Assembly (NCBI GenBank): GCA_021199495.1
Contig: JAJQHY010000025.1
Location: 1 to 57,851 of the forward strand
From: Lachnospiraceae bacterium
Lineage (GTDB): Bacteria > Bacillota > Clostridia > Lachnospirales > Lachnospiraceae
Direction: 5' to 3'
DNA length: 57,851 nt
In this document: one piece after another, positions 1 through 7,138 of the stretch
Position numbering within the stretch: the first letter of the stretch is position 1
How the letters are laid out: every line of letters starts with the position of its first letter
The notes under the pieces: generated by a model
Told to the model about the DNA's origin: nothing
What the model saw: only the letters and a program-made list of their open reading frames with translations
The model's database searches: none
Program-made: the position numbers and the translations under genes

Positions 1-33
1 GAAAAGTAGGACAACTAAAAACCTAAAATGTCC

Positions 34-145
34 TTGACAAGGGGTACAATTCAAGGTATATAATCTCAAAAATTTGGAATGCCTCGAATACAAGGAAAAC
101 CGCACATTTACAGGAAAAAAGGAGCCGTCTTTGGCTCCTTTTCAG
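34..145 (+). ncRNA. Candidate small RNA unit (promoter plus terminator, no ORF)
   Basis: A near-consensus promoter reads rightward: TTGACA at 34-39, a 17-base spacer and TATATA at 57-62 (TATAAT also occurs at 59-64). About 50 bases after the predicted start is a terminator-type hairpin (115-142). There is no plus-strand gene until 18.2 kb, so the transcript would be roughly 75-80 nt and non-coding. The ATG codons inside lack a ribosome-binding site and run into the hairpin. It could instead be a chance promoter, or an antisense transcript opposing read-through from the minus-strand gene to the right. The function is unknown. Confidence 0.35.
115..142. terminator. Bidirectional terminator hairpin
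   Basis: AAAAGGAGCC and GGCTCCTTTT form a 10-bp stem around a six-base loop. Read on the minus strand it is followed by six T's, so it is the best terminator for the repeat-protein gene ending at 292. Read on the plus strand it has four T's and would end the candidate small RNA. Confidence 0.6.
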
Positions 146-291
146 TCTCTTCAAGTGGCAAACTCGGGATCTACCATAACAGCTGCTGCTTGTCAAGCAA
201 GGAGTTCCAAAACCGAAAAAAGATTTTACCAGGCAGGATTCCGCACAGCCTTTACACGTGTCGATTGAAAAAGGCAGCCGGTAAACTTTTC

Positions 292-843
292 CTACCAGCA
301 TTCCCGCATGTACTCCTGCATCCAGATGTAGCAGTCATAATACTCTGAAGCAAGCAGCGTTCTGCCAAAGAAATCTCTGCATCTGATTTCGTCCTCAACG
401 GTTCCGTATCCCTGATACAGGCGCTCCAAAGCAGCCAGAACCGCTGTGCAGACGATGTAATCCGTGGCGTAACGGCTGACCAGTCCAAAGGGCATCGGTC
501 TGACGAAAGGTCTGCGGCGCTTCCTTGCCGGACCGTGCGGCGCCGGATGCGCTCCTGCCGGTCTTCCTGCTGCAGGACGTGCTCCTGCTCCGCCCGCTGG
601 TCTTCCTGCTGCAGGACGTGCTCCCGCTCCGCCTGCCGGTCTTCCCGCAGCAGGACGTGCTCCTGCTCCTCCTGCCGGTCTTCCCGCAGCAGGGCGTCCT
701 CCCGCTCCGCCTGCTCCGGCAGGGCGTCCTCCTGCTGCGCCGCCTGCAGAACGACCTGCTCCGCCTGAACGGCCGCTTCCATTATTGCCTCCCGCGGAAC
801 GGCCTGCGCCGCTTCCGCCTGCGTTCATACCTGATCTGCCCAT
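292..843 (-). CDS. Gly/Ala/Pro/Arg repeat protein of unknown function
   Basis: About 183 residues. I chose the ATG at 843, seven bases after a GAGGT ribosome-binding site; the ATG at 849 is only one base from it. The first ~105 residues are low-complexity: Gly/Ser/Asn/Arg first, then 13-residue repeats built on GGAGARPAAGRPA. After a basic RKRRR stretch comes a ~75-residue non-repetitive tail with a normal mix of hydrophobic and aromatic residues and several Cys and Tyr. The tail's codon use looks like real coding sequence. There is no signal peptide or membrane segment. The form (basic, flexible repeat domain plus compact tail) recalls spore-coat or nucleic-acid-binding repeat proteins, but I do not recognise the family and assign no function. 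Confidence 0.7.
   Translation of the reverse strand: MGRSGMNAGGSGAGRSAGGNNGSGRSGGAGRSAGGAAGGRPAGAGGAGGRPAAGRPAGGAGARPAAGRPAGGAGARPAAGRPAGGAGARPAAGRPAGAHPAPHGPARKRRRPFVRPMPFGLVSRYATDYIVCTAVLAALERLYQGYGTVEDEIRCRDFFGRTLLASEYYDCYIWMQEYMRECW
561..716. repeat. 39-bp GC-rich minisatellite inside the repeat protein
   Basis: Four consecutive 39-bp units begin at 561, 600, 639 and 678, each starting GTCTTCC on the plus strand, with a degenerate partial unit after them. The period equals 13 codons, so copy-number change would keep the reading frame. Because of the composition, long ORFs are open in other frames on both strands here; these are by-products. Confidence 0.8.
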
Positions 844-910
844 AAGCATACCTCACTTTCTTTATTTCTGATAAAAGCCCGGATCTGTCTTAAGCTCTTA
901 CCGGTCATTC

Positions 911-2362
911 TCATTTATTGCCCTCATGCAGCAGGCTCATTTTCAGTTCGAACATGGCCGGACTCATATCCAGATAGTGAATATGCGCGTTCTCAAAACG
1001 CTGCTCCTCCTGCCAGATCTCGTGGTCCAGCTGATGTCGGACATATTTTTTGATTTCATCAAGAGCCGGCAGATCATAGACCAGCTCCCCGTTTTTAAAA
1101 ATCTGTTTCTGCAAAGGCTTGAAGGTACAGTTTTCAAAGCTTCTGTTTTTCCAGTACTGGACGGGATCCACATAGCGGACAGGTTTAGAGGCGTCGATCT
1201 CCTCACCCTTTACGGCCAGATAATCCGCCACGGCTTTGCCATTTTCATCGTAAACCCGGTAAATCTCCTTGATACCTGGGTTTGTGATCTTCTCGGCGGT
1301 CTCGGAAATTTTGATTTTGGGAACAAACTTTCCGTTTTCACTGATCGCGGCCAGCTTATACACTGCGCCGAAAACCGGCTGTGTGGAGGAGGTAATCAGC
1401 TTTTCTCCCACACCGTAGCTGTCAATGACTGCGCCCTGTACGCGCAGGGAACGGATGGTGTACTCGTCCAGGGAATTGGACGCGACAATGATGCAATCCG
1501 TCAGGCCTGCCTCATCCAGCATCTTCCTGGCCTCCTTGGACAGATATGCCAGGTCGCCGGAATCCAGGCGGATGCTCTTTAAGCGCTTCCCCATGGGTTC
1601 CAGTACCTCTTTGGCCACGCGAATGGCATTGGGGACACCGCTTTTTAAGACATCATAAGTATCTACCAGAAGGGAGGAGGCATCCGGGTAATTCACAGCA
1701 AAGGCCTTAAACGCCTCGTACTCGCTGTCAAAAGCCATTACCCAGCTGTGTGCCATTGTGCCGGTAATCGGGATGCCGAACATCTCTCCCGCCAGCACAG
1801 TTGCGGTTCCCGCCGCGCCGCCGATATAGGCTGCTCTGGCGCCGTACACAGCCGCGTCCACATTATGCGCGCGTCTGGCGCCGAAGTCGGATACAGGCTT
1901 CCCAGCTGCCGAACGTACAATCCGGTTTGTCTTGGTGGCGATCAGCGACTGGTGATTGATTTCCAGCAGGATAGCCGTCTCAATCAGCTGCGCGTCAATT
2001 AAAGGTGCCACCACCGTCATGATGGGCTCATTCGGGTACATGATCGTGCCTTCCGGCATGGCGTAAATATCGCCCCGGAAACGGAAGTCCTTCAGGTAAT
2101 TTAAGAAATCATCACTGTACATATGCAGGGAGCGAAGATATTCGATATCCTCTTCATCAAAATGAAGGTTCTGAACATATTCCACGACCTGCTCTAATCC
2201 CGCAAAGACTGCAAAGCCGGCCTGATCCGGATTGTTACGGTAAAAAACATCAAAGGCCGCCATTCTGTCCTGTAAACCTTCGTGAAAATACCCGTTGGAC
2301 ATGGTCATTTCATACATGTCCATGACCATGGAAATATTTCTTTTATCAAATTGTGTGCTCAT
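911..2362 (-). CDS. pncB: Nicotinate phosphoribosyltransferase
   Basis: Condenses nicotinate with PRPP, with ATP hydrolysis, to give nicotinate mononucleotide in the Preiss-Handler NAD salvage pathway; cytosolic. At 483 residues it has the length of the Firmicute-type enzyme. Visible signatures are the N-terminal YEMTMSNGYF region, the segment TMAHSWVMAF around His205 (the phosphorylated active-site histidine in this family) and RLDSGDLAYLSKEAR in the phosphate-binding half. The ATG at 2362 follows an AGAGGC site by about seven bases. It sits just downstream of trmD, 75 bases away, in the place where rplS is usual in this operon, so it may be partly read from that operon. Confidence 0.95.
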   Translation of the reverse strand: MSTQFDKRNISMVMDMYEMTMSNGYFHEGLQDRMAAFDVFYRNNPDQAGFAVFAGLEQVVEYVQNLHFDEEDIEYLRSLHMYSDDFLNYLKDFRFRGDIYAMPEGTIMYPNEPIMTVVAPLIDAQLIETAILLEINHQSLIATKTNRIVRSAAGKPVSDFGARRAHNVDAAVYGARAAYIGGAAGTATVLAGEMFGIPITGTMAHSWVMAFDSEYEAFKAFAVNYPDASSLLVDTYDVLKSGVPNAIRVAKEVLEPMGKRLKSIRLDSGDLAYLSKEARKMLDEAGLTDCIIVASNSLDEYTIRSLRVQGAVIDSYGVGEKLITSSTQPVFGAVYKLAAISENGKFVPKIKISETAEKITNPGIKEIYRVYDENGKAVADYLAVKGEEIDASKPVRYVDPVQYWKNRSFENCTFKPLQKQIFKNGELVYDLPALDEIKKYVRHQLDHEIWQEEQRFENAHIHYLDMSPAMFELKMSLLHEGNK

Positions 2363-2437
2363 TTGAAAGCCTCTTTTCTTTCCGTTTCCGTGCGTTTTTC
2401 AAGGCAGCAAAACGATGTTCCAAATCCCTTAGCCGCC

Positions 2438-3841
2438 TTATGATACCCACCATAAAACCACATCTGTGACATTCAGCTTAAGCTTTTTCTGCAGCCGAAG
2501 CGATGCCTCATTTCCTTCAAAGATGTGTCCAAAAGGAATTTCTCCACGCGTCAGCGCCTGGTTAATCAAAAACGATTCCAGCGCAGCGCCAATTCCATGC
2601 CCTCTGTATTGAGGACGAACCTGAAGCATACCCAGCGCTCCTTCGGAATGTGTGCCGATAAAACCGGCCAGTTTTTCCTCTCCCTGCTCCGATGTCACGA
2701 AAGCGCCGTACATGGCCCGGGCTTTTAGCCGCTCTTTCAGTTCCTCCAGAGTCACCAGTTCATGATACTCCGCAAAAATTTCCTCCGCGAAGCTTACATC
2801 CAGTCTGCGGATATTAAAGTCTTTCGGTACCGTCAACGGTACCCCCTGCGTATAATAGGCCTGGTAACAACCTCTCGCTTCCGTCAGATGATACCGCTCA
2901 TACAGTACCGGAATGATTTCCCGCAAACAGACACAGAAAAGTCTGCCTGACAAATCGACGGGGCACCGATCCAGAAGCCTCTCACCAGCCGCTGTATCGG
3001 TACAAGTCAGCATGACAGCACCGCCTTTTTCCAGTAAGAGCGCGCCATCCAATGGATGAAAGCACAGAACCTCTCCCAGCCCGCGCTTTAAAAGCTCCAT
3101 CATATGGATGTGATGCTTTTTTTTGCGGGAGAGCCAGGCAATCACGTTCTGGCGCTCCTCATAACGGGCGTACAGATCCGGTCTGACATTCCTTGTGCGT
3201 TCCTTCGACTGCTCCAGCCGCCAGGCACTGATCTTTTTATGATCTCCGGTAAGCAGCACCTGCGGCACCTCTTTGTCATGCCAGTGTTCCGGTCTTGTAT
3301 ACTGTGGATATTCGAGCAGGTCATTATCAAAGGATTCGGTCTGTGCAGATTCCTCGTTGTGCAGCACACCCGGAACCAGGCGTGCGACAGCGTCCATGAT
3401 AACCATTGCCGCAAGCTCGCCGCCGGTCAGCACATAATCGCCAATGGAAATCCGGTCTGTGACAATTTCATCCAGCACTCGCTCGTCAATGCCCTCGTAA
3501 TGACCGCAGAGTATCACCAGATTCTCTTCCTGCGCCAGATTGCGTGCCAGCTTCTGATCAAAGACGCGTCCCTGCGGCGTCACATAGATGGTCCGCGGCT
3601 TCTTTTCAAAACTGCCGACCGCCTCTTTCCAGGCGTCATAAACTGGCTGCGCCTGCATAAGCATACCCGCTCCGCCGCCGTAGGTATAGTCATCCACCCG
3701 CCTGTGCGGGTCCGATGTGTAATCCCTGATGTCGACTGTCTGCAGTGCAATCAGTCCCTTCTGGCGCGCTCTGGCAAAAATACTCTCTCCCAGTCCCGCC
3801 TCAATCAGATGCGGGAACAAAGTCAATACGCAAAAATTCAT
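2438..3841 (-). CDS. trmD: tRNA (guanine37-N1)-methyltransferase fused to a GNAT-like domain
   Basis: Residues 1 to about 240 are TrmD, the SAM-dependent SPOUT methyltransferase that makes m1G37 in tRNA and prevents +1 frameshifting. Visible signatures are YGGGAGMLM near residue 60, the knot segment CGHYEGIDERVLDEIVTDRISIGDYVLTGGE (split here only for reading: CGHYEGIDERV, then ISIGDYVLTGGE) and YTRPEHW. A standard TrmD ends near 240. Here the frame runs on to 467 through a linker and a C-terminal segment with an acetyl-CoA-binding signature, VRPQYRGHGIGAALESFL, typical of GNAT acetyltransferases. There is no stop or frameshift between the halves. The ATG at 3841 follows GGAAAAG. It lies downstream of rimM. 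What the GNAT part acetylates is unknown. Confidence 0.93.
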   Translation of the reverse strand: MNFCVLTLFPHLIEAGLGESIFARARQKGLIALQTVDIRDYTSDPHRRVDDYTYGGGAGMLMQAQPVYDAWKEAVGSFEKKPRTIYVTPQGRVFDQKLARNLAQEENLVILCGHYEGIDERVLDEIVTDRISIGDYVLTGGELAAMVIMDAVARLVPGVLHNEESAQTESFDNDLLEYPQYTRPEHWHDKEVPQVLLTGDHKKISAWRLEQSKERTRNVRPDLYARYEERQNVIAWLSRKKKHHIHMMELLKRGLGEVLCFHPLDGALLLEKGGAVMLTCTDTAAGERLLDRCPVDLSGRLFCVCLREIIPVLYERYHLTEARGCYQAYYTQGVPLTVPKDFNIRRLDVSFAEEIFAEYHELVTLEELKERLKARAMYGAFVTSEQGEEKLAGFIGTHSEGALGMLQVRPQYRGHGIGAALESFLINQALTRGEIPFGHIFEGNEASLRLQKKLKLNVTDVVLWWVS

Positions 3842-3915
3842 CGTTTCTTTTCCAACACGGCTTCGTGCATGTAATGTCTGTTTTACAGACTCGCAGCGTT
3901 CCAGTTACGTTTGTT

Positions 3916-4428
3916 TTACAGATCCAGCAGGCCATCCATGACATGCACACACATCCTGTGCTTTTCCATTTCTATTCTCAGGATGCATTCCTTAATCGCA
4001 GGCAACAGCAGTTCTCTGCCGTCCGTCATTCTGACAGCATAAACATCATTTGCTCCTGTCTGCAGGACATCCATGACAACTCCAAGCTGCTCACCCGCCT
4101 CATCAAGGACATCCAGACCAATCAGATCGGCAATGAAATATTCATCCTTACGCAGCCGAACCGCATCCTGCCTTGTCACCAGGAGACTTTTTCCTTTCAG
4201 AGGCAGCGCCGCATCCATATCATCAATACCCTGAAATTTTAAAATCACAAACTGTTTGAAAAAGCGGACACTCTCGATTTTCATTTCCCGCTTCTGCGTA
4301 TCGGTCTCAAGCAGCACTGTTTTTAATTTTTTAAACCTTTTAACATCATCGGTCGTAGGAAAAACCTTGACTTCTCCCCGCACACCATGCGTGTTTGAGA
4401 TTACTCCCACCTGTAATAATTCTTCCAA
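3916..4428 (-). CDS. rimM: Ribosome maturation factor RimM
   Basis: Helps process the 3' domain of 16S rRNA and assemble the 30S head, binding S19. The 170-residue length is normal. The N-terminal signature VGVISNTHGVRGEVKVFPTT and the C-terminal PRC-barrel (DEYFIADLIGLDVLD) are clear. I start at TTG 4428 because GGAGG ends five bases upstream and this makes the protein begin MEELLQVGV. A longer frame to ATG 4500 would add 24 unconserved residues and cross the hairpin at 4506-4538. It lies 75 bases ahead of trmD, as usual. Confidence 0.93.
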   Translation of the reverse strand: MEELLQVGVISNTHGVRGEVKVFPTTDDVKRFKKLKTVLLETDTQKREMKIESVRFFKQFVILKFQGIDDMDAALPLKGKSLLVTRQDAVRLRKDEYFIADLIGLDVLDEAGEQLGVVMDVLQTGANDVYAVRMTDGRELLLPAIKECILRIEMEKHRMCVHVMDGLLDL

Positions 4429-4505
4429 GCAATCCTCCGAATTTCCCGCCAACAGGAACACTTTTTCTCTCTGCAGCCATATCTGATGAATGGCACACAT
4501 GCACG

Positions 4506-4538
4506 AAAAGGCGCCCTTCTTTATGAAAGGTGCCTTTT
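4506..4538 (-). terminator. Hairpin between khpA and rimM
   Basis: AAAAGGCGCCCTTC and GAAAGGTGCCTTTT form a long imperfect stem with a five-base loop. On the minus strand it is followed by TTTTC, a short U tract. It could lower expression of rimM-trmD relative to rpsP-khpA, or be an RNA processing site. Confidence 0.5.
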
Positions 4539-4556
4539 ATTACAATGCCGTCGGTC

Positions 4557-4784
4557 CTACTGAATCTCCACATTGACGATAAGGTGCTCCTTGTTGGAGG
4601 CTGCGTTGACCACTGAGCGGATTGCCTTGGCAATCCTGCCCTGTTTGCCAATCACTTTCCCCATATCGGAGGGCGCCACATGAAGCACCACCGTCACATG
4701 ATTGCCGTCTTTTTCCTCTGTTACCACAACCTCATCCGGATTATCAACGAGTGCTTTTGCAATAACTTCTACCAATTCTTTCAT
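4557..4784 (-). CDS. khpA: KH-domain RNA-binding protein KhpA
   Basis: A 75-residue single KH domain with the RNA-contacting GxxG loop visible in DMGKVIGKQGRIAKAIR (about residues 40-56). In Firmicutes KhpA pairs with KhpB/Jag and affects cell elongation and RNA metabolism. An ideal GGAGGTGGATT site precedes the ATG. It is in its conserved place between rpsP and rimM. Confidence 0.93.
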   Translation of the reverse strand: MKELVEVIAKALVDNPDEVVVTEEKDGNHVTVVLHVAPSDMGKVIGKQGRIAKAIRSVVNAASNKEHLIVNVEIQ

Positions 4785-4808
4785 AATCCACCTCCGGATG
4801 CGCGTTAA

Positions 4809-5054
4809 CTATTTCTCTATGCCGGCAACCTTGAAAAGCCTGGAAACCACATCCGTCGGCTGTGCGCCGTTGTCCAACCACTTTTTGGCAAGCGCTTCAT
4901 CGATCTTGATCTCGCTGGGATTCTTGTTGGGATCATAGGTGCCGATCTCCTCAATGAATCTGCCGTCTCTCGGAGAGCGGGAATCCGCTACGATAATTCT
5001 GTAAAGGGGTTTCTTTTTTGCTCCAAGTCTGGTTAATCTGATTTTTACTGCCAT
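4809..5054 (-). CDS. rpsP: 30S ribosomal protein S16
   Basis: An 81-residue small-subunit protein needed for 30S assembly. It begins [20 protein letters not shown], the family signature, and contains [20 protein letters not shown] use the ATG at 5054, eleven bases after GGAGG. The ATG at 5072 lies inside that ribosome-binding site and cannot be served by it. The 177-base gap upstream, after ffh, holds several small inverted repeats that may form a leader. Confidence 0.96.
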   Translation of the reverse strand: MAVKIRLTRLGAKKKPLYRIIVADSRSPRDGRFIEEIGTYDPNKNPSEIKIDEALAKKWLDNGAQPTDVVSRLFKVAGIEK

Positions 5055-5231
5055 TTCTGATTTTTCCTCCATTATGTTATGTTGAAATCATATATAATGA
5101 CTGCATAATTCGCAGTTATTATCCCATTTGCCGTCTGCACTTCATTTCTGCGAATATGACCTGCTTGCTGTACAGGTCTGTACCGCACACATAAGCGGAC
5201 ATTTTACGTCCGTCAATCCGGACTGTAGTCC

Positions 5232-6602
5232 TTAAAAGAATCTGCCGCGCCGCCTGCCGCCGCCCAACATGCCCATCATGTTATTCATGCCGCGTTTGCC
5301 GCCGCCCATCTGCTTCATCATCTTCTGCGACTGCTCAAACTGCTTGATGAAGCGGTTGACTACCGCCAGATCCACGCCCGCACCCGCAGCAATTCTGCGC
5401 TTTCTGCTGAGGTTTAAAAGCTTCGGGTTGCGCCGTTCCTGCGGCGTCATGGAATAAATGATAGCCTCCGTGCGCGCCATCTGTTTCTCATCAATCATGC
5501 CTTCCAGGTCGCCGGCTTTCATCCCTAAGCCCGGAAGCATCCCCAGAACAGATGACAGACCGCCCATGTTGCGCATCTGCTTCATGCTCTCCAGGTAGTC
5601 GTTGAAATCGAACTTTCCCTTCTGCATGCGGCCCATCATGTCCTTGCCCTGTTCCTCGTCTATATCGATAGCCTCGGAGGCTTTCTCGATCAGGGACAGG
5701 ACATCGCCCATTCCCAGAATTCTGCTGGCCATGCGGTCCGGATAAAACTGCTCCAGATCAGAGAGCTTTTCTCCCATACCGCAGTAAAGAATCGGTTTGC
5801 CGGTGACGGCTTTTACGGAAAGAGCAGCACCGCCTCTGGTGTCACCATCCATCTTTGACAGGATGATACCGTCTACGCCGACCTTTTCATTAAACTCACT
5901 CGCCACATTAACCGCGTCCTGTCCGGTCATGGCATCCACAACCAGCAGAGTCTGATGAACGGTCACATGCTCCTTAATCTCCTGTAATTCCGCCATCATG
6001 GCTTCGTCAATGTGCAGTCGACCTGCGGTATCCAGAATGACAAGGTTATGTCCGTTCTTCGCGGCATGCTCCAAAGACGCCTTCGCGATGTCCACCGGCT
6101 TGTGACCGGTGCCCATGGAAAAGACATCCACCCCCATCTTCTCACCGTTGATCTGCAGCTGCTCAATGGCAGCCGGGCGGTAAATGTCACAGGCCACTAA
6201 AAGAGGCTTCTTTCCCTTCTGACGGAGTTTGCCGGCAAGCTTTGCCGCCGTGGTCGTCTTACCAGCGCCCTGTAAACCTGCCATCATAATTACGGTAGTC
6301 TGCTGTCCCGGCGCAAATTTAATCTCTGTGGTCTCGCTGCCCATCAGAGCGATCATCTCTTCATTGACGATCTTGATCACCATCTGTGCCGGATTCAATC
6401 CGTTCATCACGTCCTGGCCGATAGCGCGCTCTTCCACACTCTTCACAAACTGCCGGACAACCTTAAAGTTGACATCGGCCTCCAAAAGCGCCATTTTGAC
6501 TTCCTTAAGCGCGGCTTTGACGTCATCCTCGGTCAGCTTGCCTTTGGAGCGAAGATTTTTGAATACGTTCTGCAGTTTCTCGGTTAAGCTCTCAAAAGCC
6601 AT
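5232..6602 (-). CDS. ffh: Signal recognition particle protein Ffh
   Basis: SRP54 GTPase that binds signal sequences of nascent membrane and secreted proteins and docks with FtsY. 456 residues. The N domain is followed by the P-loop GLQGAGKTT (109-117), DTAGRLHID and SKMDGDTRGG of the G domain. The methionine-rich M domain (about 300-456) ends in a Gly/Met/Arg tail (GGGRRRGRFF) that binds SRP RNA. It starts four bases after ylxM, so the two are translationally linked. No SRP RNA gene was found in the window. Confidence 0.98.
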   Translation of the reverse strand: MAFESLTEKLQNVFKNLRSKGKLTEDDVKAALKEVKMALLEADVNFKVVRQFVKSVEERAIGQDVMNGLNPAQMVIKIVNEEMIALMGSETTEIKFAPGQQTTVIMMAGLQGAGKTTTAAKLAGKLRQKGKKPLLVACDIYRPAAIEQLQINGEKMGVDVFSMGTGHKPVDIAKASLEHAAKNGHNLVILDTAGRLHIDEAMMAELQEIKEHVTVHQTLLVVDAMTGQDAVNVASEFNEKVGVDGIILSKMDGDTRGGAALSVKAVTGKPILYCGMGEKLSDLEQFYPDRMASRILGMGDVLSLIEKASEAIDIDEEQGKDMMGRMQKGKFDFNDYLESMKQMRNMGGLSSVLGMLPGLGMKAGDLEGMIDEKQMARTEAIIYSMTPQERRNPKLLNLSRKRRIAAGAGVDLAVVNRFIKQFEQSQKMMKQMGGGKRGMNNMMGMLGGGRRRGRFF

Positions 6603-6605
6603 ACT

Positions 6606-7049
6606 TTATATCTCCTCCAGAAGCTGACGGATCTGTGCAAGTAAAAAGTCCAGAACCTGTTCCTCATCCGCTTTCTGCTGCTCATAAGACGTCGGATCCC
6701 CTGCGGCTTCCAGGCTGCACAGGCTCCTTTCCTGCGGATCTGTATCCAGCGCATGATGCATGGCTTCCAGCTCTGCTGCCGTTCTCTCAATTGATTCGCA
6801 GAGTGTCTTATTTTTTTCATGCCTTTCAAGCAGGTGCAGGCTGTCTTCATACTGGGCAAGCTTTGCGTCACAACGTCTGAGCAGATCATGCACACCCTGG
6901 CGACTGATCCCGGACTCCTGCGCAATCTCACCGAGGGACAGGTTTTCAAATACCGCCGCCTCGTAAATTCTGCGCTGATGCGCAGTCAGAAGCTCCCCAT
7001 AATAATCATACAGAAGGCTCTGCTCTACCACTTTCTCCACAGATGACAT
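6606..7049 (-). CDS. ylxM: YlxM-type DNA-binding protein, SRP-associated
   Basis: 147 residues. The N-terminal ~70 residues are a sigma-factor region-4-like helix-turn-helix (LTAHQRRIYEAAVFENLSLGEIAQ, then SGISRQGVHDLLRR). A charged, probably coiled-coil tail makes it longer than the usual ~110. The family is encoded next to ffh in most Firmicutes and can stimulate Ffh GTPase. I start at ATG 7049, seven bases after a GAGG site; the in-frame GTG at 7055 is too close to it. First gene of the operon, driven by the promoter at 7099-7127. Confidence 0.88.
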   Translation of the reverse strand: MSSVEKVVEQSLLYDYYGELLTAHQRRIYEAAVFENLSLGEIAQESGISRQGVHDLLRRCDAKLAQYEDSLHLLERHEKNKTLCESIERTAAELEAMHHALDTDPQERSLCSLEAAGDPTSYEQQKADEEQVLDFLLAQIRQLLEEI

Positions 7050-7081
7050 AAGCACTACCTCAAATCAGCGTTAAGTAAAAA

Positions 7082-7136
7082 CACTTGACACCTCTGCGAT
7101 GATACCAGATATCCGCAGAGGTGTCAAGTGTTTTTT
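7082..7136 (-). terminator. Strong terminator hairpin after yitT
   Basis: ACACTTGACACCTCTGCG and its reverse complement form an 18-bp perfect stem around a short AT-rich loop. It starts a few bases after the yitT stop and is flanked by T runs on both sides. It separates yitT from the ylxM operon. Confidence 0.85.
7099..7127 (-). promoter_or_regulatory. ylxM-ffh operon promoter inside the terminator stem
   Basis: On the minus strand TTGACA (7122-7127), 17 bases and TATCAT (7099-7104) form a near-consensus housekeeping promoter. The -35 is in one arm of the terminator hairpin and the -10 is in its loop and the other arm. The ylxM start lies about 50 bases downstream. Confidence 0.65.
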
Positions 7137-7138
7137 CT

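Noticed and set aside
252-845. Long ORFs in other frames and on the opposite strand across the repeat protein (176 residues minus, 106 residues plus)
   Set aside because: They arise from the GC-rich 39-bp repeats. They have no ribosome-binding site and give Glu/Arg/Gln or Leu/Pro/Val strings without a sensible non-repeat part, whereas the 183-residue frame has a good site and a normal tail.
3104-3874. 256-residue plus-strand ORF over trmD
   Set aside because: Antisense shadow of a well-identified gene; no ribosome-binding site and no recognisable protein.
5073-5231. Possible SRP RNA or riboswitch between ffh and rpsP
   Set aside because: Several small inverted repeats are present, but neither the GGAA-loop core of SRP RNA nor any riboswitch core I know could be found.
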